From Micromonospora eburnea (GTDB lineage: Bacteria > Actinomycetota > Actinomycetes > Mycobacteriales > Micromonosporaceae): a stretch of DNA of 64,000 nucleotides. The notes beneath the pieces were generated by a model. The model saw nothing but the letters and a program-made list of their open reading frames with translations, made no database searches and had not been told where the DNA came from. Location of the stretch: NCBI RefSeq assembly GCF_900090225.1, contig NZ_FMHY01000002.1, positions 2,604,001 to 2,668,000 on the forward strand. Reading direction: 5' to 3'. Shown here piece by piece: positions 50,296 through 58,698 of the stretch (positions are counted from its first letter, which is position 1; each line of letters begins with the position of its first letter). The position numbers and the translations under genes are program-made.

Positions 50296-51603
50296 GTGCA
50301 GGACCGCACCCCTCGTCCGGACGAGCTGGAACCCGTCGAACGGGCCGGCGTCGACGAACTGCGGGCGCTGCAACTGGAGCGGCTGCGCTGGTCGCTGCGG
50401 CACGCGTACGACAACGTGCCGCACTACCGCCGGGCCTTCGAGGCGGCCGGGGTCCACCCGGACGACCTGCGCGAGCTGTCCGACCTGGCCCGCTTCCCGT
50501 TCACCGGCAAGGCCGAGCTGCGGGAGAACTACCCCTTCGGCATGTTCGCCGTGCCCCGGGAGCGGATCGCCCGGCTGCACGCCTCCTCCGGCACCACCGG
50601 CCGACCCACCGTGGTCGGCTACACCCGGAACGACGTGCAGACCTGGGCCCGGCTGATGGCCCGCTCGATCCGGGCCGCCGGCGGCCGCCCCGGCGACCGG
50701 GTGCACGTGGCGTACGGCTACGGGCTCTTCACCGGCGGCCTGGGCGCGCACTACGGCGCCGAGGAACTGGGCTGCACCGTCATCCCGGTCTCCGGGGGCA
50801 TGACCGAGCGGCAGGTGATGCTGATCCGCGACTTCGAGCCGGACGTCATCATGGTCACGCCCAGCTACATGCTGGCCATCGTCGACGAGCTGGAACGCCA
50901 GGGCGTCGACCCCCGGTCCACCTCGCTCAAGGTCGGCATCTTCGGCGCCGAGCCGTGGACCGAGGACATGCGCCGCGAGATGGAGCGGCGCCTGGACATG
51001 CACGCGGTCGACATCTACGGGCTGTCCGAGGTGATGGGCCCCGGGGTGGCGGTCGAGTGCGTGGAGACCAAGGACGGCCTGCACCTGTGGGAGGACCACT
51101 TCTACCCCGAGATCATCGACCCGGTCACCGGCGCGGTGCTGCCCGACGGCGAGCAGGGTGAGCTGGTGCTCACCTCGCTGACCAAGGAGGCGATGCCGGT
51201 GGTCCGCTATCGCACCCGGGACCTGACCCGGCTGCTGCCCGGCACCGCCCGTACGATGCGGCGGATCGAGAAGATCACCGGCCGGACCGACGACATGATG
51301 ATCGTACGTGGGGTGAACGTCTTCCCGACCCAGATCGAGGAGCTGATCCTGCGTACCCCCGCGCTGTCGCCGCACTTCCAGTGCGTGCTGGACCGGCAGG
51401 GCCGGATGGACACCCTCACCGTCCGGGTCGAGCGGCGGGCCGGGGTGGCCGCCGACGAGGCGGAACGGGCCGGAACGGCCCTGGTGCAGCAGGTCAAGAA
51501 CACGATCGGGGTGAGCGTGGCGGTGCAGGTCATCGAGCCCGACGGGGTGGAACGGTCGATGGGCAAGATGCGCCGGATCGTGGACCAGCGGCGGGGGCAC
51601 TGA
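50296..51603 (+). CDS. paaK: Phenylacetate-CoA ligase-like AMP-forming enzyme
   Basis: The product is a 435-residue member of the ANL superfamily in the PaaK subfamily. The P-loop-like ASSGTTGRPTVVGYT starts near residue 96. YGLFTGGLGAHYGAEELGCTVIPVSGG, IFGAEPWTEDMR and DIYGLSEVMGPG are typical PaaK motifs. The C-terminal ferredoxin-like domain ends with SMGKMRRIVD, containing the catalytic Lys. It activates aryl acids such as phenylacetate to CoA thioesters. GGAGG lies 5 nt before the GTG. The thioesterase gene follows after 1 nt; no other paa genes are present. Confidence 0.9.
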   Translation: MQDRTPRPDELEPVERAGVDELRALQLERLRWSLRHAYDNVPHYRRAFEAAGVHPDDLRELSDLARFPFTGKAELRENYPFGMFAVPRERIARLHASSGTTGRPTVVGYTRNDVQTWARLMARSIRAAGGRPGDRVHVAYGYGLFTGGLGAHYGAEELGCTVIPVSGGMTERQVMLIRDFEPDVIMVTPSYMLAIVDELERQGVDPRSTSLKVGIFGAEPWTEDMRREMERRLDMHAVDIYGLSEVMGPGVAVECVETKDGLHLWEDHFYPEIIDPVTGAVLPDGEQGELVLTSLTKEAMPVVRYRTRDLTRLLPGTARTMRRIEKITGRTDDMMIVRGVNVFPTQIEELILRTPALSPHFQCVLDRQGRMDTLTVRVERRAGVAADEAERAGTALVQQVKNTIGVSVAVQVIEPDGVERSMGKMRRIVDQRRGH

Positions 51604-51604
51604 C

Positions 51605-52033
51605 GTGGCGGAGCACGACGGCCGTACCGCGGCCCACGACATGTTCGACCTCGACGTGGCCTCCAAGGGGCTCGGCATCGAGCTGGTCTCGGCCGGCCAC
51701 GGCGCGGCGGTGGCCCGGATGCGGGTCACCGCGGCCATGCTCAACGGCCACGCCATCGGGCACGGCGGTTTCGTCTTCCTGCTCGCCGACACCGCTTTCG
51801 CGCTGGCCTGCAACAGCCACGGCCCGGCGACCGTGGCCGCCGGCGGGGAGATCAGCTTCCTGCGTCCGGTGCACGAGGGCGACCTGCTGGAGGCCCGGGC
51901 CACCGAGCGGGTCCGCTACGGGCGCAGTGGCATCTACGACGTCACGGTCTGGCGGGACGACGAGGTGGTCGCCGAGTTCCGCGGTCGCAGCCGCACCCTC
52001 GCCCGGGACGCGAGGGGCGGCGCGGCTGGCTGA
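51605..52033 (+). CDS. paaI: PaaI-like hotdog-fold acyl-CoA thioesterase
   Basis: The product is 142 residues. The hotdog helix region NGHAIGHGGFVFLLADTAFALACNS contains the GHGG and Asp typical of PaaI. VAAGGEISFLRPVHEGDLLEA follows. PaaI releases stalled hydroxylated phenylacetyl-CoA in the paa pathway; here it is 1 nt downstream of the ligase, so a paired salvage or editing role is plausible. GTG start. The C-terminal ARGGAAG tail is short and disordered. Confidence 0.9.
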   Translation: MAEHDGRTAAHDMFDLDVASKGLGIELVSAGHGAAVARMRVTAAMLNGHAIGHGGFVFLLADTAFALACNSHGPATVAAGGEISFLRPVHEGDLLEARATERVRYGRSGIYDVTVWRDDEVVAEFRGRSRTLARDARGGAAG

Positions 52034-52169
52034 GCCCGGGGCTCCACGACCTGGCGGGTACGCGGCGATGCCGCCACCGGCCGAACTCGTCGCCCGGCTC
52101 GGGTCTCTACGCTGACCGTCCACCGGCGCGGCTGTCGGCTCTGTCGGTGGCCGGGGGCAGGATGAGCCC

Positions 52170-52736
52170 ATGGCACACATCCTGCTGTTGCACTCCGTCT
52201 ACGGGCGGCGGCCCGCCGTGCTGGCCGCCGCCGCCCGTCTGCGCGCCGCCGGGCACGAGGTCACCGCCCCCGACCTCTACGGGCTGCCCCCCGTGGGCAC
52301 CGTCGAGGAGGGCTTCGCGCTGCTCGACAGGGTCGGCCGGGACGCCGTCCTGGAACGGGCTCGTGTGGCGGCCCGCGACCTTCCGGCCGAGACGGTGCTG
52401 GCCGGCTTCTCGATGGGCGCCGGGGTGGCCGGGGCGCTGCTCGCCGAGCGGCCGCAGGCGGCGGCGTTGCTCCTGCTGCACGGGACCGGCGGCGCCCCGG
52501 AGTCGGTGCGTCCGGGGCTGCCGGTGCAGCTGCACCTCGCCGACCCCGACGAGTACGAGCCGCAGGACGAGTTGGACGAGTGGCGGCGGGCGATGACCGC
52601 CGCCGGCGCCGACCTGACCATCCACCGCTACCCGGGCCCTGGGCACCTCTACACCGACCCGGAGTTGCCCGATCATGACGGGCTGGCGGCGGCGCTGACC
52701 TGGGACCGTGCCCTGGCGTTCCTCGCCGACCGCTGA
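52170..52736 (+). CDS. Dienelactone-hydrolase-family alpha/beta hydrolase
   Basis: The product is a 188-residue single-domain hydrolase. Seen: ILLLHSVYGRRP at the N-terminus, nucleophile Ser in AGFSMGAG (the family's Cys is replaced by Ser), a candidate Asp in ADPDEYEP, and the His in PGPGHLYTD. The short length matches DLH-like actinobacterial proteins. Substrate unknown. An AGGA precedes the ATG by 9 nt. It may belong with the upstream ligase/thioesterase pair, though 136 bp separate them. Confidence 0.82.
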   Translation: MAHILLLHSVYGRRPAVLAAAARLRAAGHEVTAPDLYGLPPVGTVEEGFALLDRVGRDAVLERARVAARDLPAETVLAGFSMGAGVAGALLAERPQAAALLLLHGTGGAPESVRPGLPVQLHLADPDEYEPQDELDEWRRAMTAAGADLTIHRYPGPGHLYTDPELPDHDGLAAALTWDRALAFLADR

Positions 52737-53079
52737 CCCGTCGGCGCCGGCCGGCGAGGCGGGGGGCGGGTGGCACCCCTGTGCCCGGTGCCGCGCTCAG
52801 GCGACGGCCCGGCGGGAGTCGATCGGCCCGGCCCGTCGAGAGTGTCCTCGTCGGACCCTGTGAAGCTGATGTCACAGACGATTCAACTCACGGCGGCCGG
52901 CCCTGAATCGCCTGCGCTATCAGCTTCACAGCGGGTGCGGGGCCATGGCTCGGGCGGCGGAAACGGACCGGTTGATCGCACACGGGTAGCCGTCCTCGCC
53001 CGTGCCACCGCCCTCGGCCGTGCCGTCGGGGCGCTCGTCGGGTGAGTGCCGTGGCCAGGCTGGCCGGGGTCCGGGGTGA
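52737..53079. other. Intergenic region containing a nested inverted repeat
   Basis: There is no gene that I can support between the convergent hydrolase and cyclase genes. The main content is a two-step inverted repeat at 52858-52931 and then the cyclase terminator at 53080-53119. Open frames here are GC-rich and lack ribosome-binding sites or family character. Confidence 0.5.
52858..52931. repeat. Nested two-arm inverted repeat
   Basis: Outer arms CTGTGAAGCTGAT (52858-52870) and ATCAGCTTCACAG (52919-52931) are perfectly complementary over 13 bp. Inner arms CGATTCA (52879-52885) and TGAATCG (52904-52910) pair over 7 bp. The two stems are joined by an internal loop of exactly 8 nt on each side. 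The apical loop is 18 nt and contains GGCCGGCC. The arms are much richer in A+T than the surroundings. Confidence 0.7.
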
Positions 53080-53119
53080 CGCCGGGGCGGAGCAGCCCCG
53101 TGCCCGCTCCGCCCCGGCG
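53080..53119 (-). terminator. Terminator after the cyclase-AAA gene
   Basis: A perfect 14-bp stem (CGCCGGGGCGGAGC and its complement) with a 12-nt loop lies 6 nt beyond the stop codon on the minus strand. Confidence 0.7.
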
Positions 53120-53125
53120 CCGGAC

Positions 53126-55450
53126 TCAGGCCGCGGCGAGTGCCGGCAAGCCTTCGGCGGCAGCGCCCGTGTCACCGAGGCCCGGTGTTCGTGCCCGGGC
53201 CGACGACCGGCCTTTCGCGGGTGCCCCCCGGCGGTGGTAGGGCCCGGTGGGTGGTAGCCCCGCGCGGTGGGACTCGGCACGCGGCGCGCGGTGGTGGGGC
53301 CCAATGGGTGGTAGCCCCGCGCGGTGGGACTCGGCACGCGGCGGCGAGAAGACGGGCGGGCCGTCGTCGGGGTGGGAGGTCGCCGAGCGGACGGTGCCCG
53401 CGGTGCGCTGCGGGTCCAGGGATGCGAGGGCGAGCGTCCGGTCCGCGGTGCGGCCGACTCCGGCCGGCGGTGGAAGGGACCCGGAACCCGGCTGGGCCGG
53501 CCGGCTCGCCGAGGGGCGGGCCGCCGTTCCGCGGGCCGCCGAGGCGTCGGCCGGGAGACAGACGCCGGCATGGAGACCGGCGACCGGCCGACCCGCGATC
53601 CTGGGGCGTGGCGCGATGTCCGGGTGCGGCGCGAGGCCGGTCCGATCCGCGATGCCGGGGCAGGCGCTGGCGGGAACGCTGCTCGGGCGCGGTTCCACGC
53701 CGACCGCCGCCGGCTGCGGGGTGAGCCGCGTCCGACGGGCGAACTCGGCCCGGAGCGCGCGGGGGAGTCGGTGTCGCGCCACCCGGGCCACCGTGGGGTC
53801 GGCGACGGCGTACCCGCCGGGGCCGGTGCGGCGCAGCAGGCCGGCCGCGACCAGAGCGCGCAGCGTCGGCTCGGCCTGACCCGGCGCCCAGCCGAGCAGT
53901 CGTTCCACTGTGTCGGCCCGGAGCCCCGCCCCGTGGGCCGCACCGGCCATCAGCACCGCGCGCTGGTCGCCGTCCAGCCGGTCCAGCCGGGCGTCGACCA
54001 TGCGGCGGACCGCGTCCGGCACCTCGGCCGGGGCGGTGCCCTCGCCGAGCGCCCGGACGTATGCTCGCGCGACGGCCGGGTTGCCGCCGACCAGGGGCAA
54101 CAGCTTCGCGGCCAACGCGGCCGGGCGACCGGCCCGGTCCAGCAGGTGCCGCAGCAGCCGCCCGGTGTCGACGGCGCCCAGCGCGGGCAGCGGCACCCGG
54201 CGACGCCGGCCGCCGGCCCCGGGCAGCAGGTCGGCCCAGCCCGGCCCGTGCGTGGCGACCACAGCGAGGGGGAGCTGCCGCTCGCTCGCCGCCGCGAAGA
54301 GCCGGTGCAGGAACCGGCTGAGCGTCGGGGCGGCCCGGTCCAGGTCGTCCACCGCCACCACCACTGGTTGGCCGGCCGCCAGGGCGAGGAGCACCTCTCG
54401 CCAGACCTCGGCGCCGCGACCGGCCGCCCCCGCATCCCGCGGTGCCGCGACGAAGTCGGCCAGCGCGTGCGCCGCCGCGCCGCGCCGGGCCGGTGGCAGC
54501 AGCCCGCCCAGCGCCGTGGCCAGCCGTCGGCGTACGGTCGCGGCGGGGTCCGCGTCGCGGACCCCGGCGAAGGCGCGGACCATGTCGGCCAGCGGGGCAA
54601 GTTCTCCCTCCGGGTACGGCGGGCACTGCGCCACGAACCAGCGGACCGGACGTCCGTTCACGGTCGACACCGCGCGGGCCAGCTCGTGCAGCAGCCGGCT
54701 GCGCCCGCTGCCACCCGGCCCGACCAGCGAGATCCAACGGGGCTGGCGGTCCCGGACCGCGCGGACGATCTCGTCGCCGGCGGCGGCCAGTTCCCGCCGC
54801 CGGCCGACCAGCGGACCGTGGTGGCGGGCCGGCGCCGGCCTGGCCACCCCGGTCACCCGCCAGACGTCCAGCGGTTGCGTCTTGCCGGCCACCGCCATCG
54901 CGGCCAGCGGGCGCTGCTCGACCAGGCCGGCGGTGGACCGGTGGGTAGCCGCGCAGATGACCACACCGCCGGGCGGGGCGTTCTCCTGGAGGCGGGCGGC
55001 GGTGGTGATCACCGCGCCGCTGGCGGTGCCGTGCGCGCCGTCGCGGGTGGTGGCCAGGTCGACCACGGCCTCGCCGGTGGCCACACCGACCCGGACCCGC
55101 AGCCGGGTGCCGGCCGGCACCCGACGGTCCAGCGCATCCTGGATCTCCAGCCCGGCACGCACCGCCCGGTACGCGTCGAACCCGTCGGAGCCGTGCGCGC
55201 CGAACAGCGCCATCACCGCGTCGCCGACGTACTTCTCCACCACGCCGTTCCAGCGGCGCAGCACCCCGGCGACCGTGCCGAAGTACGCGCGTTGCAGGTC
55301 CCGGACGTCCTCCGGGTCCAGCCGCTCCACCAGACCGGTCGAGCCGACGATGTCGACGAAGAGCACGCTGACCGTACGCCTCTCCTCGGGCACCGGCCAG
55401 CGTGCGGCGGTGGCGGCTGTCCGACTGTCTACGATCGTGGTCATTGGCAT
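53126..55450 (-). CDS. Class III nucleotide cyclase-like protein with AAA/STAND ATPase domain
   Basis: The product is 774 residues. Cyclase homology domain: about 24-180, with metal Asp33 in FVDIVGST and Asp77 in EKYVGDAVM, and purine-selecting Lys73. The transition-state Asn expected four residues before Arg153 is Thr149. AAA_16-type ATPase: about 212-600, with P-loop GPGGSGRS where Arg250 replaces the invariant Lys, and Walker B VVVAVDDLD (Asp368, Asp369). The TPR region usual in this family is missing. Instead the last about 170 residues are Pro/Arg/Ser-rich with a 19-residue repeat. It is divergent from a LuxR LAL regulator. GGGTGGG precedes the ATG. Confidence 0.82.
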   Translation of the reverse strand: MPMTTIVDSRTAATAARWPVPEERRTVSVLFVDIVGSTGLVERLDPEDVRDLQRAYFGTVAGVLRRWNGVVEKYVGDAVMALFGAHGSDGFDAYRAVRAGLEIQDALDRRVPAGTRLRVRVGVATGEAVVDLATTRDGAHGTASGAVITTAARLQENAPPGGVVICAATHRSTAGLVEQRPLAAMAVAGKTQPLDVWRVTGVARPAPARHHGPLVGRRRELAAAGDEIVRAVRDRQPRWISLVGPGGSGRSRLLHELARAVSTVNGRPVRWFVAQCPPYPEGELAPLADMVRAFAGVRDADPAATVRRRLATALGGLLPPARRGAAAHALADFVAAPRDAGAAGRGAEVWREVLLALAAGQPVVVAVDDLDRAAPTLSRFLHRLFAAASERQLPLAVVATHGPGWADLLPGAGGRRRRVPLPALGAVDTGRLLRHLLDRAGRPAALAAKLLPLVGGNPAVARAYVRALGEGTAPAEVPDAVRRMVDARLDRLDGDQRAVLMAGAAHGAGLRADTVERLLGWAPGQAEPTLRALVAAGLLRRTGPGGYAVADPTVARVARHRLPRALRAEFARRTRLTPQPAAVGVEPRPSSVPASACPGIADRTGLAPHPDIAPRPRIAGRPVAGLHAGVCLPADASAARGTAARPSASRPAQPGSGSLPPPAGVGRTADRTLALASLDPQRTAGTVRSATSHPDDGPPVFSPPRAESHRAGLPPIGPHHRAPRAESHRAGLPPTGPYHRRGAPAKGRSSARARTPGLGDTGAAAEGLPALAAA
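53248..53343. repeat. In-frame 57-bp-period direct repeat in the cyclase gene
   Basis: A 39-bp block beginning TGGGTGGTAGCCCCGCGCGG occurs at 53248-53286 and 53305-53343, offset 57 bp (19 codons). It encodes two copies of PRAESHRAGLPPxGP in the disordered tail. Confidence 0.75.
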
Positions 55451-55627
55451 CGCACCCACCCTTTCGCCCCGTCCGGTGCCTGACGACCTCCGGAGACTTT
55501 CACCACCGGATCGTCGGGGGATCGGTAGGACGACGTATGTCGGCCACCCGCAACCTTTAGTCGCAATGTTGACGCGAGAGGTACCACAAGGGTCTAGAGT
55601 CCGTAGAACGGTGCGGGGCCGTGTGAT

Positions 55628-55633
55628 TAGGCT
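55628..55633 (+). promoter_or_regulatory. -10 hexamer TAGGCT of a leaderless promoter (LuxR LAL gene)
   Basis: TAGGCT followed by 7 nt and the ATG. Confidence 0.5.
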
Positions 55634-55640
55634 GCCAGCC

Positions 55641-58580
55641 ATGGCCAGCGATGTGGACACCGCACCGCTCGTCGGCCGTGCCGACACCCTGGTGGCGCTG
55701 CGGTCGGCACTGCTTGACGACGTCGCGCCCGGGCACACCGCGGCGGTCTTTCTCACCGGCGAGAGCGGGGTGGGTAAGAGCCGGCTGCTGGCCGAGGTCA
55801 GCGACCAGCTGCGGCAGGCGGGAGCGCTGGTGCTCACCGGTTCCTGTCTGGACATCGGCGACGCCTCGCCGCTGCATCCGCTGCGGCAGGCGCTGCGTCG
55901 CTTCGACGCCGAGCTCACCGAGGCCCGTACCTCCTCGGCGGTGCGTGGCCTGCTCCAGGTCTTCGACGAGGAGACGCCGGGGCCGGACGGCGCGGGTGCG
56001 CTGCTGGAGCGGGTGTCCCGGGGGCTGCACGTGGTCGCCGGGGGCCAGCCGCTGGTCCTCGTCCTGGACGACCTGCAGTGGGTCGACCGGAGCACCCGGC
56101 AACTCCTGCTCTATCTGCTCGCCGGCCTCGGCGACCTCCAGCTCTCGGTGCTCGCCGCGATCCGGGCCGAGGCGTTGCAGGGCGCGCACCCGCTGCGCCG
56201 GGTGCTGACCGAGCTGCGCCGGCTGCGGTCGGTCCAGGTGGTCGACCTGGCGCCGCTGGACCGCGCGGGCACCGATGGGCTGGCCACCGCGATCGTCGGC
56301 GCCCCGCTGCCCCCGGACGCCGCCGACCAGATGTGGCAGCGCAGCGGGGGCAATCCGTTCGTCGTCGAGGAGCTGGCCCGGGACCTGCGCGACGGCCGTG
56401 ACGGGCTCTCCGACACACTGCGCGAGGTGTTCCTGGCCCGGGTCGACGCCCTGCCGGAGCACGCGCACGCCGTGGTGCACGCGGTCGCCGCGGGGGTCGA
56501 GCCGGTGGAGCACTGGCTGCTGGCCCGGGTGGTGCCGTTGCCCGAGGCCGAGCTGATCGAGGCGGTGCGGGCCGCGGTGGCGCACCGGCTGCTGGTCGGC
56601 GCGGACGAGGGGTACCGGCTGCGGCACCGGCTGGTCGCCGAGGTGCTGGCGCACGAGCTGCTGCCCGCCGAGCGCGCCGCGCTGCACCGCCGCTACGCCG
56701 AGACGCTCACCTCGGCCACCGCCGAGCTGCACCAGGCCCGCCTGGCTCACCACTGGCGCCTGGCCGGCGAACCGGGACGGGCACTGCCGGCCGCGATGGC
56801 CGCGGCTCGTGAAGCCGAACGACTGTACGGGTACGCCGAGGCCCACCGGCACTGGTCGGCGGCGTTGCAGCTGTCCACCGCCCCGGCGGCGGTGCCGCCC
56901 GACCCCGCTCGACCCGCCCCGGTGGGGGTGGACCGTGTCGAGCTGCTGGAGCACGCCGCCGAGGCGGCGCACCACTGCGGCGAGCACGCCCGGGCGTTGG
57001 CACTGTTGGAGGAGCTGGCCGGCGAGCAGGCCGGTCCCCGGGCCTGCGCCCTGCACATCCGCCGGGCCCGGTACCTGGCCGCGGCGGGCCGGTCGGCGCC
57101 GGCCGAGGCGGAGTACCGCCTGGCGCTCGCGGCGGCCGACTGCACGCCCGGCGAGCGGGCCAGCGCCGCCGCGCACCTGGCCGAGCTGCTGCTGCACCTC
57201 GGGCGGTACGCGGAGGCCGGCGACCAGGCGCGGGAGGCGCTCCAGCTCGCCGGCGCGGTGCCCGGCTCCACGTCGGCGGTGGTGCTGGCCAGCGCGGCGC
57301 TCGGCTTCAGCGAGGCGTTCCTGGAGGACCCGGACGGCGGGCTGGCCGTCATGCGGCAGGCTGTGGAAACCGCCGAGCGCTCGGGCCGGCCGGAGGACGT
57401 GGCGTGCGCGTACCTGCACCTGGCCGAGCTGCTGACCGGGCCGCTGAACATCCTCGAGGAGGGCGTGGTGGTGGCCCGCCGGGGCGCCGAGCGGGTCGCC
57501 GAGCTGGGCCTGGGCCGCACCTGGGAGACCCGGCTGCTGGCCATCGCCACCAACGGGCTGTTCCGGGTCGGGCAGTGGGCCGAGGCGGAGAAGGTGGTCG
57601 CTGCCGCGCTGCGGCACCGGCCCTCCGGCGCCGACGCGGTGGAGCTGCTGCTCGCCCGCTGCCGGCTCTCCGTCGGATACGGCGACATCGAGGCCTCCGA
57701 CCGGGATCTGGAGGCGGTGGCCACGATGCTCGCCGGCGGCGGCGCCCGGCACGTGCTGCCGATGCTCATTCTGCGCGCCGGGCTGGCCATGTGGCAGGGC
57801 CGGCACGACCTGGCCCGGCAGGCCGTCCAGCGGGGGCTGACCGAGAGCCGCTCCGACGACGTGATCGTGCTCGCCACGCTCGCCTGGCACGGGCTGCGGG
57901 CGGAGGCCGAGGCGTACGCCAGCCGGACCATCGCGGTGGACCCGACGGCGGTACGCCGGCTCCGCGAGGTGGTCGACCGGGTGGTCCGCAAGAGTGAGAA
58001 GGCCGGTGCCCCGGTGCGCTACGTCGCCGATGGCTTCCTGGCGCTGTGCGACGCCGAGATCAGTCGGCTCGACGACGGCCGGGGCGATCCGGAGCTGTGG
58101 GCGCGCTCGGCGACCGAGTGGGACCGGCGAAACCACCCGTACCCGGCGGCGTACTCGCGGCTGCGGCAGGCCGAGGCGCTGCTGGGTCGCCGGGCTCGGG
58201 TGGCCACCGCCGGCAAGCTGCTGCGGCAGGCGTACCAGATGGCGCAGGGGCTGGGTGCGGTGCCGCTGAGCTCGGAGATCCGGACGCTGGCCGGCCGGGC
58301 GCGGGTGACCCTGGAGGAGGGCCCCGCCGCCCGTCCCGCGCCCCGGCCCCGGGCCGTGGCACCGGCCCCACCGACGGTGGACGAGCTGGCCGTGCTCACC
58401 GCCCGGGAACGGGAGGTGCTCGCCGCTGTCGCCGAGGGCCTGACCAACCGGGAGATCGGCCAGCGGCTCTTCATCAGCGAACGGACCATCGGGGTGCACG
58501 TGTCGCACATCTTCGACAAGCTCCAGGTCCGGACCCGGGTGCAGGCCAGCGCGATCTTCCTGCGGAACCGTCCGGAGTGA
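55641..58580 (+). CDS. LAL-type LuxR-family transcriptional regulator
   Basis: The product is a 979-residue large ATP-binding regulator. The AAA_16 domain has Walker A GESGVGKS (Lys46) and Walker B LVLVLDDLQWVD, both intact, followed by a long helical TPR-like region and a C-terminal LuxR HTH (LTAREREVLAAVAEGLTNREIGQRLFISERTIGVHV in outline, about residues 915-965). LAL proteins activate nearby catabolic or secondary-metabolite genes in response to an unknown ligand. The start is chosen from the TAGGCT hexamer 7 nt upstream; the large open frame to the left is antisense to the cyclase gene. The DUF5995 gene follows 118 nt downstream. Confidence 0.9.
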   Translation: MASDVDTAPLVGRADTLVALRSALLDDVAPGHTAAVFLTGESGVGKSRLLAEVSDQLRQAGALVLTGSCLDIGDASPLHPLRQALRRFDAELTEARTSSAVRGLLQVFDEETPGPDGAGALLERVSRGLHVVAGGQPLVLVLDDLQWVDRSTRQLLLYLLAGLGDLQLSVLAAIRAEALQGAHPLRRVLTELRRLRSVQVVDLAPLDRAGTDGLATAIVGAPLPPDAADQMWQRSGGNPFVVEELARDLRDGRDGLSDTLREVFLARVDALPEHAHAVVHAVAAGVEPVEHWLLARVVPLPEAELIEAVRAAVAHRLLVGADEGYRLRHRLVAEVLAHELLPAERAALHRRYAETLTSATAELHQARLAHHWRLAGEPGRALPAAMAAAREAERLYGYAEAHRHWSAALQLSTAPAAVPPDPARPAPVGVDRVELLEHAAEAAHHCGEHARALALLEELAGEQAGPRACALHIRRARYLAAAGRSAPAEAEYRLALAAADCTPGERASAAAHLAELLLHLGRYAEAGDQAREALQLAGAVPGSTSAVVLASAALGFSEAFLEDPDGGLAVMRQAVETAERSGRPEDVACAYLHLAELLTGPLNILEEGVVVARRGAERVAELGLGRTWETRLLAIATNGLFRVGQWAEAEKVVAAALRHRPSGADAVELLLARCRLSVGYGDIEASDRDLEAVATMLAGGGARHVLPMLILRAGLAMWQGRHDLARQAVQRGLTESRSDDVIVLATLAWHGLRAEAEAYASRTIAVDPTAVRRLREVVDRVVRKSEKAGAPVRYVADGFLALCDAEISRLDDGRGDPELWARSATEWDRRNHPYPAAYSRLRQAEALLGRRARVATAGKLLRQAYQMAQGLGAVPLSSEIRTLAGRARVTLEEGPAARPAPRPRAVAPAPPTVDELAVLTAREREVLAAVAEGLTNREIGQRLFISERTIGVHVSHIFDKLQVRTRVQASAIFLRNRPE

Positions 58581-58698
58581 GACGTACACAGGTCGCGGTG
58601 AATACGTCGTTCTACTGATCCGGCCGACTCGCGCCGGCTGGCAGCCTGTCCAGCGTCATCGGTGGCGCCGACCGGCGTCACGCCACAGTGGAGGAAAA

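Noticed and set aside
52068..52115. Fifteen-codon frame between the thioesterase and the hydrolase
   Set aside because: It lacks a convincing ribosome-binding site and family resemblance, and such frames arise often in this base composition.
52859..52876. CRP/cAMP receptor site TGTGA...TCACA near the cyclase gene
   Set aside because: The half-sites are separated by 8 bp rather than 6, and the site lies 3' of both adjacent genes, so it is not a promoter element for them.
52858..52931. Terminal inverted repeats of an insertion sequence
   Set aside because: The whole element is only 74 bp, contains no transposase frame and has no obvious target-site duplication. A miniature element is not excluded, but nothing supports it yet.
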